A stretch of DNA of 64,000 nucleotides, taken from the NCBI RefSeq assembly GCF_008065375.1, contig NZ_VJYI01000008.1, positions 310,001 through 374,000 of the forward strand. The letters are read 5' to 3'. A program made the translations under genes and the position numbers. The DNA is from Nonomuraea sp. SYSU D8015 (GTDB taxonomy: Bacteria; Actinomycetota; Actinomycetes; Streptosporangiales; Streptosporangiaceae). This document shows, piece by piece, positions 29,443 to 37,400 of this stretch; position 1 is the first letter of the stretch; each line of letters opens with the position of its first letter. The notes below the pieces were generated by a model, which did not search any database, had not been told where the DNA came from, and saw nothing but the letters and a program-made list of their open reading frames with translations.

Positions 29443-30881
29443 CAATATGCTCCTTGCCCGCGGGCGACGGCCGACCAGGTTTTCCACAGGATCTGCAGGT
29501 CCAGCGTGAGGGACCAGTTCTCCACGTAACGCAGGTCGAGACGTACGGATTCCTCCCAAGATAGGTCAGATCTACCACTCACCTGCCACAGCCCGGTCAA
29601 CCCGGGGCGTACGAGGAGCCGTCTACGCACGTCGTCACCGTAACGCGCGACCTCCTCCGGCAGCGGCGGCCGGGGTCCCACGAGGGACATGTGGCCGAGC
29701 ACGACGTTGATCAGCTGGGGCAGCTCGTCGAGCGAGTGGCGGCGCATGCGGGCGCCGAGCGGCGTGACCCGCGGATCGTTACGAATTTTGAACAGCACCC
29801 CGTCGCGGTCGCTGACCAAGGTGACCTTCTGCTGCTCGGACCCGCGCCGCATGGTGCGGAACTTCAGGATCGTGAACAGCCGCCCGTCCTTGCCCACCCG
29901 CGTCTGCCTGAACAGCGCCGGACCGGGGCTCGTGGCCCGCACCGCGATCGCCAGCCCCGCCATCAGCGGCGCCAGCAGGACCAGGAGCGCGGCGGCCACC
30001 AGCCGGTCGAAGACGTTCTTGATCAGCTGTCTGGCTCCCGTCAGCTCGGGATGCTCGACGTGCAGGAGCGGCAATCCGGCCGCCGGCCTGATCATGGTGC
30101 GCGGCCCCGCCACGTCCATCAGCGCGGGGGCGACCACGAGCTCGGTGCGCGTGCGCTCCAGCCGCCAGGCCAGCCGCCGCAGCGCCTGCCCGTCCATCTC
30201 GGGGCAGGCCAGCACGGCCACGGTGTCGGCATCGTGCTGGTCTACGGCGATGGGCACGTCGCTGAGGTCGCCGGCGACCGGCACGTCGGCCACCCGCTCG
30301 CCGGGGGCGGCCCCGGGCAGGCAGGCGGCCACGACCTCCATCCCGTGGTGGCGTTCCCTGCGGAACAGCCGCACCAGCTCGGCGATCGAGGTGGCGTGGC
30401 CGACCGCGACCACCCGGCGCATGCACTGGCCCGCGGCCCTGCGCCGGTGCAGCGAGCGGCGCAGCGCGTACCTGAAGACCAGGGTGAGCAGCGTGACCAG
30501 GGGCAGTGCGAGCACCACGTAGCCGCGGGCGACGTCGGTCTTGGTCACGTAGGACCCGATGGCGGTGCCCGCGGTGAGCGCCACGCCGGACTGCAGGATC
30601 CTGCGGAACTCCTCGGAGCCGACCCCGATCATGCGCGGCTCGTACGCCCGGTGCAGCGCCACCGCACACGTCCACACCACCGGCAGCGCCAGGCTGACCA
30701 GCAGGTACGGCAGCACGTACGGCGTGAGCCCGCCGAATCTGACGCCGAACGCGATCGCCGACGCGATGCCCGCCCCACACAGGTCGGCCGCCAGGGCCTG
30801 CCGGCGATAGGAGTGGATCCAGGCGGGAGTGCGGGGGCTGGCCCGCCAGGAGGCCACATGGCCGGATCTGACGACGGTCAT
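29442..30881 (-). CDS. Polyprenyl glycosylphosphotransferase (initiating enzyme)
   Basis: A 479-residue membrane enzyme that transfers a sugar 1-phosphate to undecaprenyl phosphate, starting repeat-unit synthesis. Four or five N-terminal hydrophobic helices (about 35-145) precede a Rossmann-like central domain (RRVVAVGHATSIAELVRLFRRE). The catalytic domain has a further helix (LVAAALLVLLAPLMAGLAI), LFTILKFRTMRRGS, DPRVTPLGARMRRHSLDELPQ, MSLVGPRPPL and RPGLTGLWQVSGRSD. ATG at 30881 follows GAGGGG and is preferred to the upstream in-frame codon at 30911. It heads the minus-strand half of the locus. Confidence 0.92.
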   Translation of the reverse strand: MTVVRSGHVASWRASPRTPAWIHSYRRQALAADLCGAGIASAIAFGVRFGGLTPYVLPYLLVSLALPVVWTCAVALHRAYEPRMIGVGSEEFRRILQSGVALTAGTAIGSYVTKTDVARGYVVLALPLVTLLTLVFRYALRRSLHRRRAAGQCMRRVVAVGHATSIAELVRLFRRERHHGMEVVAACLPGAAPGERVADVPVAGDLSDVPIAVDQHDADTVAVLACPEMDGQALRRLAWRLERTRTELVVAPALMDVAGPRTMIRPAAGLPLLHVEHPELTGARQLIKNVFDRLVAAALLVLLAPLMAGLAIAVRATSPGPALFRQTRVGKDGRLFTILKFRTMRRGSEQQKVTLVSDRDGVLFKIRNDPRVTPLGARMRRHSLDELPQLINVVLGHMSLVGPRPPLPEEVARYGDDVRRRLLVRPGLTGLWQVSGRSDLSWEESVRLDLRYVENWSLTLDLQILWKTWSAVARGQGAY

Positions 30882-31001
30882 GAGCCCCTCACCGCGAGCC
30901 TCGTCGCGCACGCACGCCTCCAGGTGACCATTCCCGTACGGACAGTCACAGATGGTAGCGGCGGGAAAGGCGGCGAACCGGCGAACGGCTCAATGCGGTG
31001 A

Positions 31002-31586
31002 TCAGCGAGGAGGGCCGGAAATGTGCAGATCAGCCCGGTGGTACTCGTTCTGGGTGGCCTCCAGGCCGCGGGCCATCAGCGACTCCACGACGTCGGCCGC
31101 CCGGTCCACGAGGAACGGCAGATCCTTGCGCTCCGCAGTGGCGAAGTCTTTGAGCACGTAGGCGGCTGCGTCCATGCGGCCGGGCGGACGCCCGATGCCG
31201 AAGCGGACCCGCAGGTAGTCACGGGTGCCGAGGACCTTGGTGATCGACCTGAGGCCGTTGTGGCCGTTGTCGCCGCCGCCGAGCTTGGCCCGCAGCGCGC
31301 CGTAGGGGACGTCGAGCTCGTCGTGGACGACGATCAGCCGCTCCGGGCCGATCTTGTAGAAGTCGGAGAGCGCCTTGACGGGCCCGCCGGACAAGTTCAT
31401 GTACGTCAGCGGCTTGGCCAGGATGGCGGCGCGGGTCTCGCACACCTCGGCCCGGCTCTTGTGCGCCTTGAACCGTCCGCCCGCCCTGGCGGCCAGCTCG
31501 TCGAGCACCATGAATCCGGCGTTGTGCCGGTTGCCGGCGTATTCGGGCCCCGGGTTGCCCAGTCCGGCGATCAGCCAGCGGTCCAT
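31002..31586 (-). CDS. pth: Peptidyl-tRNA hydrolase
   Basis: A 194-residue enzyme that cleaves peptidyl-tRNA released from stalled ribosomes. Active-site elements are LIAGLGNPGPEYAGNRHNAGF (catalytic His near residue 22), LAKPLTYMNLSGGPVKAL, VVHDELDVPYGALRAKLGGGDNGHNGLRS and RVRFGIGRPPG. ATG at 31586 starts the family alignment. It lies downstream of rplY, separated by a 160-base hairpin-rich repeat region. Confidence 0.97.
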   Translation of the reverse strand: MDRWLIAGLGNPGPEYAGNRHNAGFMVLDELAARAGGRFKAHKSRAEVCETRAAILAKPLTYMNLSGGPVKALSDFYKIGPERLIVVHDELDVPYGALRAKLGGGDNGHNGLRSITKVLGTRDYLRVRFGIGRPPGRMDAAAYVLKDFATAERKDLPFLVDRAADVVESLMARGLEATQNEYHRADLHISGPPR

Positions 31587-31592
31587 ACGCCC

Positions 31593-31745
31593 CCCTCGTA
31601 CGAGAGCGGGGCGGCCGCCAACCGGCCGGCCCCGCGTGGAGCGGAGCGGCCGGCGTGGGACACACCCCGCGTGAGAGCGGGGCGGAAGGCATCGGCTCCA
31701 CCCCGCAGGAGAGCGGGGCGGCTCGTGCCGGCCACCCCGCATGAG
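31593..31745. repeat. Four to five hairpin-forming direct repeats between rplY and pth
   Basis: Units spaced about 35-38 bases share CCCCGC, a short GTGAGA/AGGAGA/GTGGAG spacer and GCGGGGCGG. They lie at about 31593-31613 (partial), 31630-31650, 31665-31685, 31701-31721 and 31735-31745 (partial). Each full unit can fold as CCCCGC paired with GCGGGG. They may attenuate or stabilise the rplY-pth transcript. Confidence 0.75.
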
Positions 31746-31746
31746 A

Positions 31747-32370
31747 TCACTCGGCGGAAGCCTCGGCGGCCGGAGCCTCGGCGGGAGCCTCGGCGGCCTC
31801 CTCGGCGGCCTCCTCGGCCTCCTCCGGCGCCTCGACCGGCTTGGCGATGACCTGGAGGATGACGGTCTCGGGGTCGGCGGCCAGCGTGGCGCCCTGCGGC
31901 AGCTGGAGCTGGCCGGCGGTGACGGCGGTGCCGACCTCCAGGCCCTCGACGTCGACCTCGACGCCGGTCGGGATGTGGGTGGCCTCGGCCTCCACGGCCA
32001 CCTGGACGAGCTGCTGGTCGAGCAGGCCGTCGGGGTGGACGTCGCCGACGGTGGTGACCGGGATCTCGACGGTGACCTTCTCACCGCGCTTGACCAGGAG
32101 CAGGTCGACGTGCTCGACGAAGCCCTTGATCGGGTCGCGCTGCACGCCCTTGGGCAGCGCCAGCTCGTCGACGCCCTCGCCCTTGAGGCGGATCAGGACG
32201 TTGGGCGTGCGGAGCGCGAGCAGGACCTCGTGGCCCGGCAGGGTCAGGTGCATGGGGTCGATGCCGTGCCCGTAGAGGACGGCGGGCACCTTGTCGGCGC
32301 GGCGGATCTTGCGAGCGGCGCCCTTGCCGAACGTGGTGCGCGGCTCGGCGGCGATACGTACTTCGGACAC
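31747..32370 (-). CDS. rplY: 50S ribosomal protein L25, Ctc form
   Basis: A 207-residue L25/TL5/Ctc protein that binds 5S rRNA. The N-terminal L25 domain begins EVRIAAEPRTTFGKGAARKIRR and continues VPAVLYGHGIDPMHLTLPGHE. The C-terminal TL5 domain holds VTTVGDVHPDGLLDQQLVQV and HIPTGVEVDVEGLEVG. A low-complexity Glu/Ala-rich tail of about 35 residues ends the chain, encoded by GGC-rich repeats. Position upstream of pth is the usual actinobacterial order. Confidence 0.96.
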   Translation of the reverse strand: MSEVRIAAEPRTTFGKGAARKIRRADKVPAVLYGHGIDPMHLTLPGHEVLLALRTPNVLIRLKGEGVDELALPKGVQRDPIKGFVEHVDLLLVKRGEKVTVEIPVTTVGDVHPDGLLDQQLVQVAVEAEATHIPTGVEVDVEGLEVGTAVTAGQLQLPQGATLAADPETVILQVIAKPVEAPEEAEEAAEEAAEAPAEAPAAEASAE

Positions 32371-32472
32371 GACATCTCCTAGGGATGCATCGGGGATTCG
32401 GTGTGTTGAGCGCTCTCCCTCACCCGCCCTAGCGGAAGGCGTTACGAGCGCAACCGGTTCAGTCTATAAGGG

Positions 32473-33450
32473 TTAACTGTCACCCTCGAACAGGCTCGTG
32501 ACCGAGCCGTCGTTGAAGATCTCCGTGATGGCGCGTGCGATGAGCGGCGCGATGGACAGGACCGTCAGCTTGTCGAACCTGTTGGCCTGCGACAACGGCA
32601 GCGTGTTGGTGACGATGACCTCGGAGATCTTGGAGTTCTTCAGCCGGTCCACGGCCGGGTCGGAGAAGACCGCGTGGGTGGCGGCCACGATCACGTTGGT
32701 GGCGCCCTGCTCGTAGAGGGCGTCGGCGGCCTTGCAGATGGTGCCCGCGGTGTCGATCATGTCGTCGATCACCACGCACGTGCGGCCGTGTACCCGGCCG
32801 ACCACCTCGTTGACCTTGACCTGGTTGGCCACGTCGAGGTCGCGGCGCTTGTGGATGAACGCCATCGGCGTGCCGAGCGTGTCGGCCCAGCGCTCCGACA
32901 GGCGGACGCGGCCGGTGTCGGGCGAGACGACGGTGGTGTTGGCGAGGTCGAGTTTGGTCTTGAGGTAGCTCTCCAGGACCGGCATGGCGAACAGGTGGTC
33001 CACCGGGCCGTCGAAGAAGCCCTGGATCTGCGAGGTGTGCAGGTCGATCGACATGAGCCGGTCGGCGCCCGCGGTCTTGAACATGTCGGCCATCAGCCGG
33101 GCCGTGATGGGCTCGCGGCCGCGGCCCTTCTTGTCCTGGCGGGCGTAGCCGAAGAACGGCATGACCACGGTGATGCGCTTGGCGGAGGCCCGCTTCAGCG
33201 CGTCGACCATGATGAGCTGCTCCATGATCCACTTGTTGATCGGGCCGGTGTGGCTCTGGATCACGAAGGCGTCGCAGCCGCGTACGGACTCCATGAACCG
33301 GACGTAGATCTCGCCGTTGGCGAAGTCGATCAGCTTGGTGGGGGTGAGGGAGACGCCGACGTGCCGGGCCACCTCCTCGGCCAGCTCGGGATGGGCCCGG
33401 CCGGAGAAGAGCATCAGGTTCTTCTCGCCCGGCTGTTTGATGCTGGTCAC
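32473..33450 (-). CDS. prs: Ribose-phosphate pyrophosphokinase
   Basis: A 325-residue enzyme making PRPP from ribose 5-phosphate and ATP for nucleotide, histidine and tryptophan synthesis. Signatures are NLMLFSGRAHPELAEEVA, VVMPFFGYARQDKKGRGREP, the PRPP-synthase motif SIDLHTSQIQGFFDGPVDHL, the catalytic region RRDLD, and the PRPP-binding loop CVVIDDMIDTAGTI. The GTG at 33450 overlaps the glmU stop (GTGA), with AAGGA upstream, so it is coupled to glmU. Confidence 0.97.
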   Translation of the reverse strand: MTSIKQPGEKNLMLFSGRAHPELAEEVARHVGVSLTPTKLIDFANGEIYVRFMESVRGCDAFVIQSHTGPINKWIMEQLIMVDALKRASAKRITVVMPFFGYARQDKKGRGREPITARLMADMFKTAGADRLMSIDLHTSQIQGFFDGPVDHLFAMPVLESYLKTKLDLANTTVVSPDTGRVRLSERWADTLGTPMAFIHKRRDLDVANQVKVNEVVGRVHGRTCVVIDDMIDTAGTICKAADALYEQGATNVIVAATHAVFSDPAVDRLKNSKISEVIVTNTLPLSQANRFDKLTVLSIAPLIARAITEIFNDGSVTSLFEGDS

Positions 33451-34898
33451 TGTTCCTTCTCCTGCTGCTCTTGCCGCGCCAGCGCCCGCTCGGCGGCCGC
33501 GGCCGACTTCGTGCCCGCGCGCCTGCGCAAGACCCATTTCTCGATGTTGCGCTGCCGCGCCCGCGCCACGCCGATCGCGCCCGGGGGCACCTCGTCGACG
33601 ATCACCGAGCCGGCCGCCGTGTAGGCGCCGTCGTTGACCGTCACCGGGGCGACGAGCATGGTGTCGCAGCCGACGAACACGCCGTCGCCCACGGTGGTGT
33701 GATGTTTGTTGACCCCGTCGTAGTTGACGAAGACGGTGGCGGCGCCGATGTTGGCGTCCACGCCGATGGTGGCGTCGCCCGCGTAGGTCAGGTGCGGCAC
33801 TTTGGAGCGGTCGCCGACCTTGGCGTTCTTCATCTCGACGAACGTGCCCGCCTTGGACTTGTGGCCGAGCACGGTGCCGGGCCGCAGGTAGGCGTAGGGG
33901 CCGACATTGGCCTCGGGGCCGATCTCGGCGCCGTCGCAGACGGCGTTGCGCACGACGGCCCGCTCGCCGACGCGGGTGCCGGTCAGCGTGGTGGCCGGGC
34001 CGACCTCGGCGCCGGTCTCGATGACGGTGTCGCCGTGCAGCTGGGTGCCGGGATGGATGACGACGTCGGGCGCGATCCGCACGCCCACGTCGATCCACGT
34101 GCTGGCCGGGTCGACGATCGTGACACCGGCCCGCATGTGGTCTTCCAGCAGGCGCCGGTTGAGCACCTTGCGGGCGGCGGCGAGCTGCACGCGGTCGTTG
34201 ACGCCCTCGACCTCGACGTGGTCGGGGGCCACGCAGGCGCCGACCCGGTGGCCGTCGCCGCGCAGGATGGCCAGGACGTCGGTGAGGTATTCCTCGCCCT
34301 GGGCGTTGTCGGTGGACACGCGCTTGACGGCGTCGGCGAGCAGTTCGCCGTCGAAGGCGTAGATGCCGGAGTTCATCTCCCTGATGGCGCGCTGCTCGGG
34401 AGTGGCGTCCTTCTCCTCGACGATCTCGAGGACGGCGCCGCCCTCGTCGCGGATGATCCGCCCGTAGCCGGTCGGATCGGGCACCTCGGCGGTGAGCACG
34501 GTGACCGCGTTGCCGTCGGACTCGTGCCTTTCGAGCAGCGCGGCGAGGGTCTGGGTGCGCAGGAGCGGCACGTCGCCGTACGTGACCAGCACGGTGCCGG
34601 AGATCGTGCCGACCTCTTCGAGCACGGTGCGGACCGCGTGGCCGGTGCCGCGCTGCTCCCGCTGGACAACGGCGCGCGCGTCGGGGCTGGTGGCGGCCAG
34701 GTGGCCGCCGACCCGCTCGAGCGCGTGGCCGATGACGACGATGAGCCGCTCGGGACCGAGGTCGCGGGCGGCGGCGAGCATGTGGTCGACCAGCGCGCGA
34801 CCGCACAGCTCGTGCAGGACTTTCGGGGTCTGGCTCTTCATCCGGGTGCCCTCGCCGGCGGCGAGGACGATGACGGCTGCCGGGCGCGGCACACTCAC
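33447..34898 (-). CDS. glmU: Bifunctional UDP-GlcNAc synthase GlmU
   Basis: A 483-residue bifunctional enzyme: glucosamine-1-phosphate acetyltransferase plus N-acetylglucosamine-1-phosphate uridyltransferase, supplying UDP-GlcNAc for cell wall. The uridyltransferase domain has LAAGEGTRMKSQTPKVLHEL (about 12-31) and LVTYGDVPLLR. The C-terminal half is a left-handed beta helix, with GPYAYLRPGTVLGHKSKAGTF, VPHLTYAGDATIG and NYDGVNKHHTTVGDG holding the acetyltransferase residues. GTG start; it overlaps prs. Confidence 0.97.
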   Translation of the reverse strand: MSVPRPAAVIVLAAGEGTRMKSQTPKVLHELCGRALVDHMLAAARDLGPERLIVVIGHALERVGGHLAATSPDARAVVQREQRGTGHAVRTVLEEVGTISGTVLVTYGDVPLLRTQTLAALLERHESDGNAVTVLTAEVPDPTGYGRIIRDEGGAVLEIVEEKDATPEQRAIREMNSGIYAFDGELLADAVKRVSTDNAQGEEYLTDVLAILRGDGHRVGACVAPDHVEVEGVNDRVQLAAARKVLNRRLLEDHMRAGVTIVDPASTWIDVGVRIAPDVVIHPGTQLHGDTVIETGAEVGPATTLTGTRVGERAVVRNAVCDGAEIGPEANVGPYAYLRPGTVLGHKSKAGTFVEMKNAKVGDRSKVPHLTYAGDATIGVDANIGAATVFVNYDGVNKHHTTVGDGVFVGCDTMLVAPVTVNDGAYTAAGSVIVDEVPPGAIGVARARQRNIEKWVLRRRAGTKSAAAAERALARQEQQEKEQ

Positions 34899-35034
34899 GG
34901 ACTGAGGCTCCCTGTGACTGAACGGATCAGGGTGGAAGGTACGGTTCTTGTACGGCTACCGCACCGCTACCCTCCCGACACCGTGAGGATACCTGGCCCC
35001 ACCCCGAACATTCTCGTCGGGGACAGCCTCAAGG

Positions 35035-35106
35035 CTCCCGGAAGAGGACTCGAACCCCTACAAAGTGGACCAAAACCACTTGTCCTGCCGATTAGACGAT
35101 CCGGGA
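35035..35106 (-). tRNA. tRNA-Gln (anticodon TTG)
   Basis: The minus strand folds into a full cloverleaf of 72 bases. The 7-bp acceptor pairs TCCCGGA (35106-35100) with TCCGGGA (35042-35036), and the discriminator is G. The anticodon stem AGTGG/CCACT encloses loop TTTTGGT, which reads TTG for Gln. The T-arm contains GTTCGAGTCC. CCA is not encoded; the 3' bases are CCTT. Confidence 0.95.
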
Positions 35107-35316
35107 CAGATCGGACAGGTGACGTCCGACACCCCCCTACGATACCGAGCCCGCACCCCGGCGCGCGCCCGTAATTCCCCCCAAGGCCGATCACCGCAGG
35201 TGACCGGCGTGGCGCGCCCTTAACAGACCAGCCCAAAAGCCGCAAGACGCGAATACCACCCACCTCACCGGGCAGAGCGTCACCTTCCCCACATCCACGG
35301 CTTAGGACTTCCTTAC

Positions 35317-35345
35317 TTACGATGGCGTAGGTTACGGTTGCGTAG
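35317..35345. promoter_or_regulatory. Tandem operator-like repeats upstream of the desaturase
   Basis: Two 14-base direct repeats, TTACGATGGCGTAG (35317-35330) and TTACGGTTGCGTAG (35332-35345), match at 12 of 14 positions. Each contains the palindrome TACG-N4-CGTA and they are 15 bases apart, on one face of the helix or nearly so. They lie 41 bases before the desaturase start. Binding by the downstream TetR protein is inferred. Confidence 0.6.
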
Positions 35346-35385
35346 CCAGGACATTCATCCTCATACATGTCGTTGGAGGTCGCCC

Positions 35386-36324
35386 ATGACCGTTCTCGCC
35401 GAGCGTTCCGCACCAACCCCGAAGCCCGAATACGAGCCCGAGCCGAAATCCCGCGCAGAACTGATCACCTTCGGTCTGGTCGTCGGACTGCCCCTGATCG
35501 CGATCGCCGCCGCCGTGCCGCTCGCCTGGGGATGGGGACTCGGCTGGACGGACATCGCGATCGCGTTCGTCTTCTACGTGGTCTCCGGGCTCGGCGTCAC
35601 CGTGGGGCTGCATCGCTACTTCACGCACGGCTCGTTCAAGGCCAAGCGGCCGCTGAAGATCGCCATGGGCATCGCGGGCAGCCTGTCGCTGGAGATGTCC
35701 GTGCTCGACTGGGTGGCGACCCACCGCAAGCACCACAAGTTCTCCGACAAGGAGGGCGACCCGCACTCCCCGTGGCGCTTCGGCCCGGGCTTCAAGAACA
35801 TGGCCAAGGGCCTGCTCTACGCCCACATGGGCTGGCTGTTCGAGAGCGAGCGCACCAACAGAGAGAAGTACGCGCCCGACCTGTGCAAGGACGAGGACGT
35901 GCTCAAGCTGCACAAGTGGTTCCCCACGCTGGCCATCACCTCGATCTTCCTGCCCGGCGTGCTCGGCCTGCTGCTCACCTGGTCCTGGCAGGGCGCGCTG
36001 ACCGCGCTGTTCTGGGGCTCGCTCGTCCGCATCGGCCTCCTGCACCACGTGACCTGGTCGATCAACTCGATCTGCCACGTCTTCGGCGAGGAGGACTTCC
36101 AGGTGCGCGACAAGTCCCGCAACGTGTGGTGGCTGGCCATCCCGTCCTTCGGCGAATCGTGGCACAACCTGCACCACTCCGACCCGACGTGCGCCCGGCA
36201 CGGCGCCCTCAAGGGCCAGATCGACCTGAGCGCCGGCCTCATCCGGATCTTCGAGAAGCTGGGCTGGGTGTACGACGTCCGGTGGCCGACGCCGGAGCGT
36301 CTGGCGGCGAAGCGCATTGCTTGA
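35386..36324 (+). CDS. Acyl-CoA/fatty acid delta-9-type desaturase
   Basis: A 312-residue membrane di-iron desaturase that should introduce a cis double bond in acyl chains. The three His boxes are HRYFTH (76-81), HRKHH (113-117) and HNLHH (260-264), with two paired hydrophobic segments at about 28-70 and 190-220. ATG at 35386 has GGAGG 6 bases upstream; earlier in-frame ATGs lack this. The neighbouring TetR gene and the operator-like repeats suggest lipid-responsive control of membrane fluidity. Confidence 0.93.
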   Translation: MTVLAERSAPTPKPEYEPEPKSRAELITFGLVVGLPLIAIAAAVPLAWGWGLGWTDIAIAFVFYVVSGLGVTVGLHRYFTHGSFKAKRPLKIAMGIAGSLSLEMSVLDWVATHRKHHKFSDKEGDPHSPWRFGPGFKNMAKGLLYAHMGWLFESERTNREKYAPDLCKDEDVLKLHKWFPTLAITSIFLPGVLGLLLTWSWQGALTALFWGSLVRIGLLHHVTWSINSICHVFGEEDFQVRDKSRNVWWLAIPSFGESWHNLHHSDPTCARHGALKGQIDLSAGLIRIFEKLGWVYDVRWPTPERLAAKRIA

Positions 36325-36330
36325 CGTCAA
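36321..36330. promoter_or_regulatory. Perfect 10-bp palindrome before the TetR gene
   Basis: TTGACGTCAA overlaps the desaturase stop codon and lies 38 bases before the TetR start. TTGACG could also serve as a -35 element, but no good -10 follows at the right distance. Confidence 0.35.
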
Positions 36331-36367
36331 TGATCCGATGAGCGGTCATAGATCCGTGGCCGTCATT

Positions 36368-37282
36368 ATGGAAACCGTGACCCAAGAACCCCGATCTCGC
36401 AGGCGTATGTCCGGTAGCGAGCGACGAGAGCAGCTGATCCGCATCAGTCGCACGCTCTTCGCCGAAAAGGGGTTCGACGGGACCTCCATCGAGGAAATCG
36501 CAGCTACCGCACAGGTGTCGAAACCCGTGGTATACGAGCATTTCGGTGGCAAAGAGGGCGTCTACGCGGTCGTCGTCGACCGCGAGATGCAAAAGCTCCT
36601 CAGCATGATCACCGAGGCCCTGTCGGCGGCCCATTCCCTCATCAAGCTGGAGCGCGCCGCGCTGGCGCTGCTGCAGTACATCGAGGAGAGCAGCGAGGGC
36701 TTCCGCATCCTGGTGCGCGACTCGCACGCCGCGTCGGGCACCGGCACGTTCGCGAGCCTGATCAGCGAGATCGCCAGCCAGGTCGAGGACGTCCTGGCCG
36801 ACGAGTTCGCGGCTCGCGGCTACGACCCCAAACTCGCGCCGATGTACGCCCAGATGCTGGTCGGCATGGTGGCCCTGACCGGCCAGTGGTGGCTGGACGT
36901 ACGCAAGCCGGGCCGTGAGGAGGTCGCCGCCCACCTGGTCAACCTGGCCTGGAACGGCCTCACCGGGCTCAACCCCAACCCGACGATCACCGCGATCAGC
37001 CGCGATCACGTCCCGGCCTCCGCTCTGCCCAAGCCCCGCGCCGGCGAGAAGGAACTGCGCGAGTTCGAGAAGGCGCGGGAGAAGGAGGCCAAGGAGGCGG
37101 AGAAGCTCCGCCAGCGCGAACTCAAGGAGGCCGAGAAGGCCAGGGTCCGCGAGCTCAAGGAGCGCGAGCGGCTGCTGAAGGAGGCGGAGAAGGTCAGGGA
37201 GCGCGAGGAGAAGATCCGCCAGCGGGAGGCCCGGCTGGCCGAGCGCGCCGCACGTCTCGAACAGGTAGATCAATCAGAGTGA
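36368..37282 (+). CDS. TetR family regulator with a long charged coiled-coil tail
   Basis: A protein of about 304 residues, much longer than the usual 190-220. The helix-turn-helix is at about 30-65 (GFDGTSIEEIAATAQVSKP, then VVYEHFGGKEGVYAV). The ligand domain runs to about 210 with QMLVGMVALTGQWWLDVRK. From about 225 to the end there is a continuous Lys/Glu/Arg heptad-like helix (KAREKEAKEAEKLRQRELKE and similar). ATG at 36368 has no clear ribosome binding site, and an in-frame TTG at 36317 is less likely. It probably controls the upstream desaturase. Confidence 0.88.
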   Translation: METVTQEPRSRRRMSGSERREQLIRISRTLFAEKGFDGTSIEEIAATAQVSKPVVYEHFGGKEGVYAVVVDREMQKLLSMITEALSAAHSLIKLERAALALLQYIEESSEGFRILVRDSHAASGTGTFASLISEIASQVEDVLADEFAARGYDPKLAPMYAQMLVGMVALTGQWWLDVRKPGREEVAAHLVNLAWNGLTGLNPNPTITAISRDHVPASALPKPRAGEKELREFEKAREKEAKEAEKLRQRELKEAEKARVRELKERERLLKEAEKVREREEKIRQREARLAERAARLEQVDQSE

Positions 37283-37360
37283 CGTCTTGAACAGCCACTC
37301 AGCCCCGATGACTATTGTGTTGAGCAGGGCTGACCGCCCGGAGTGAGCCGTTGCGGCTCC

Positions 37361-37382
37361 GTTAACGTTCTGTTCAATCAAT
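37361..37382 (+). promoter_or_regulatory. Possible PHO-box-like direct repeat before ppk1
   Basis: Two adjacent 11-base units, GTTAACGTTCT and GTTCAATCAAT, start with GTTMA, as PhoP direct-repeat units do in streptomycetes. They are 18 bases before the ppk1 start codon. The match to the GTTCACC consensus is weak. Confidence 0.3.
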
Positions 37383-37400
37383 CGGGGCAATATAGGCGAT

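Noticed and set aside
31593..31745. A CRISPR-like look of regularly spaced repeats
   Set aside because: Units are diverged, spacers are only about 15 bases and also similar, and there are no cas genes nearby.
36317..36367. A TTG start giving a 17-residue longer TetR protein
   Set aside because: The extra residues are not family-like and the region holds the TTGACGTCAA palindrome, so it is more likely regulatory.
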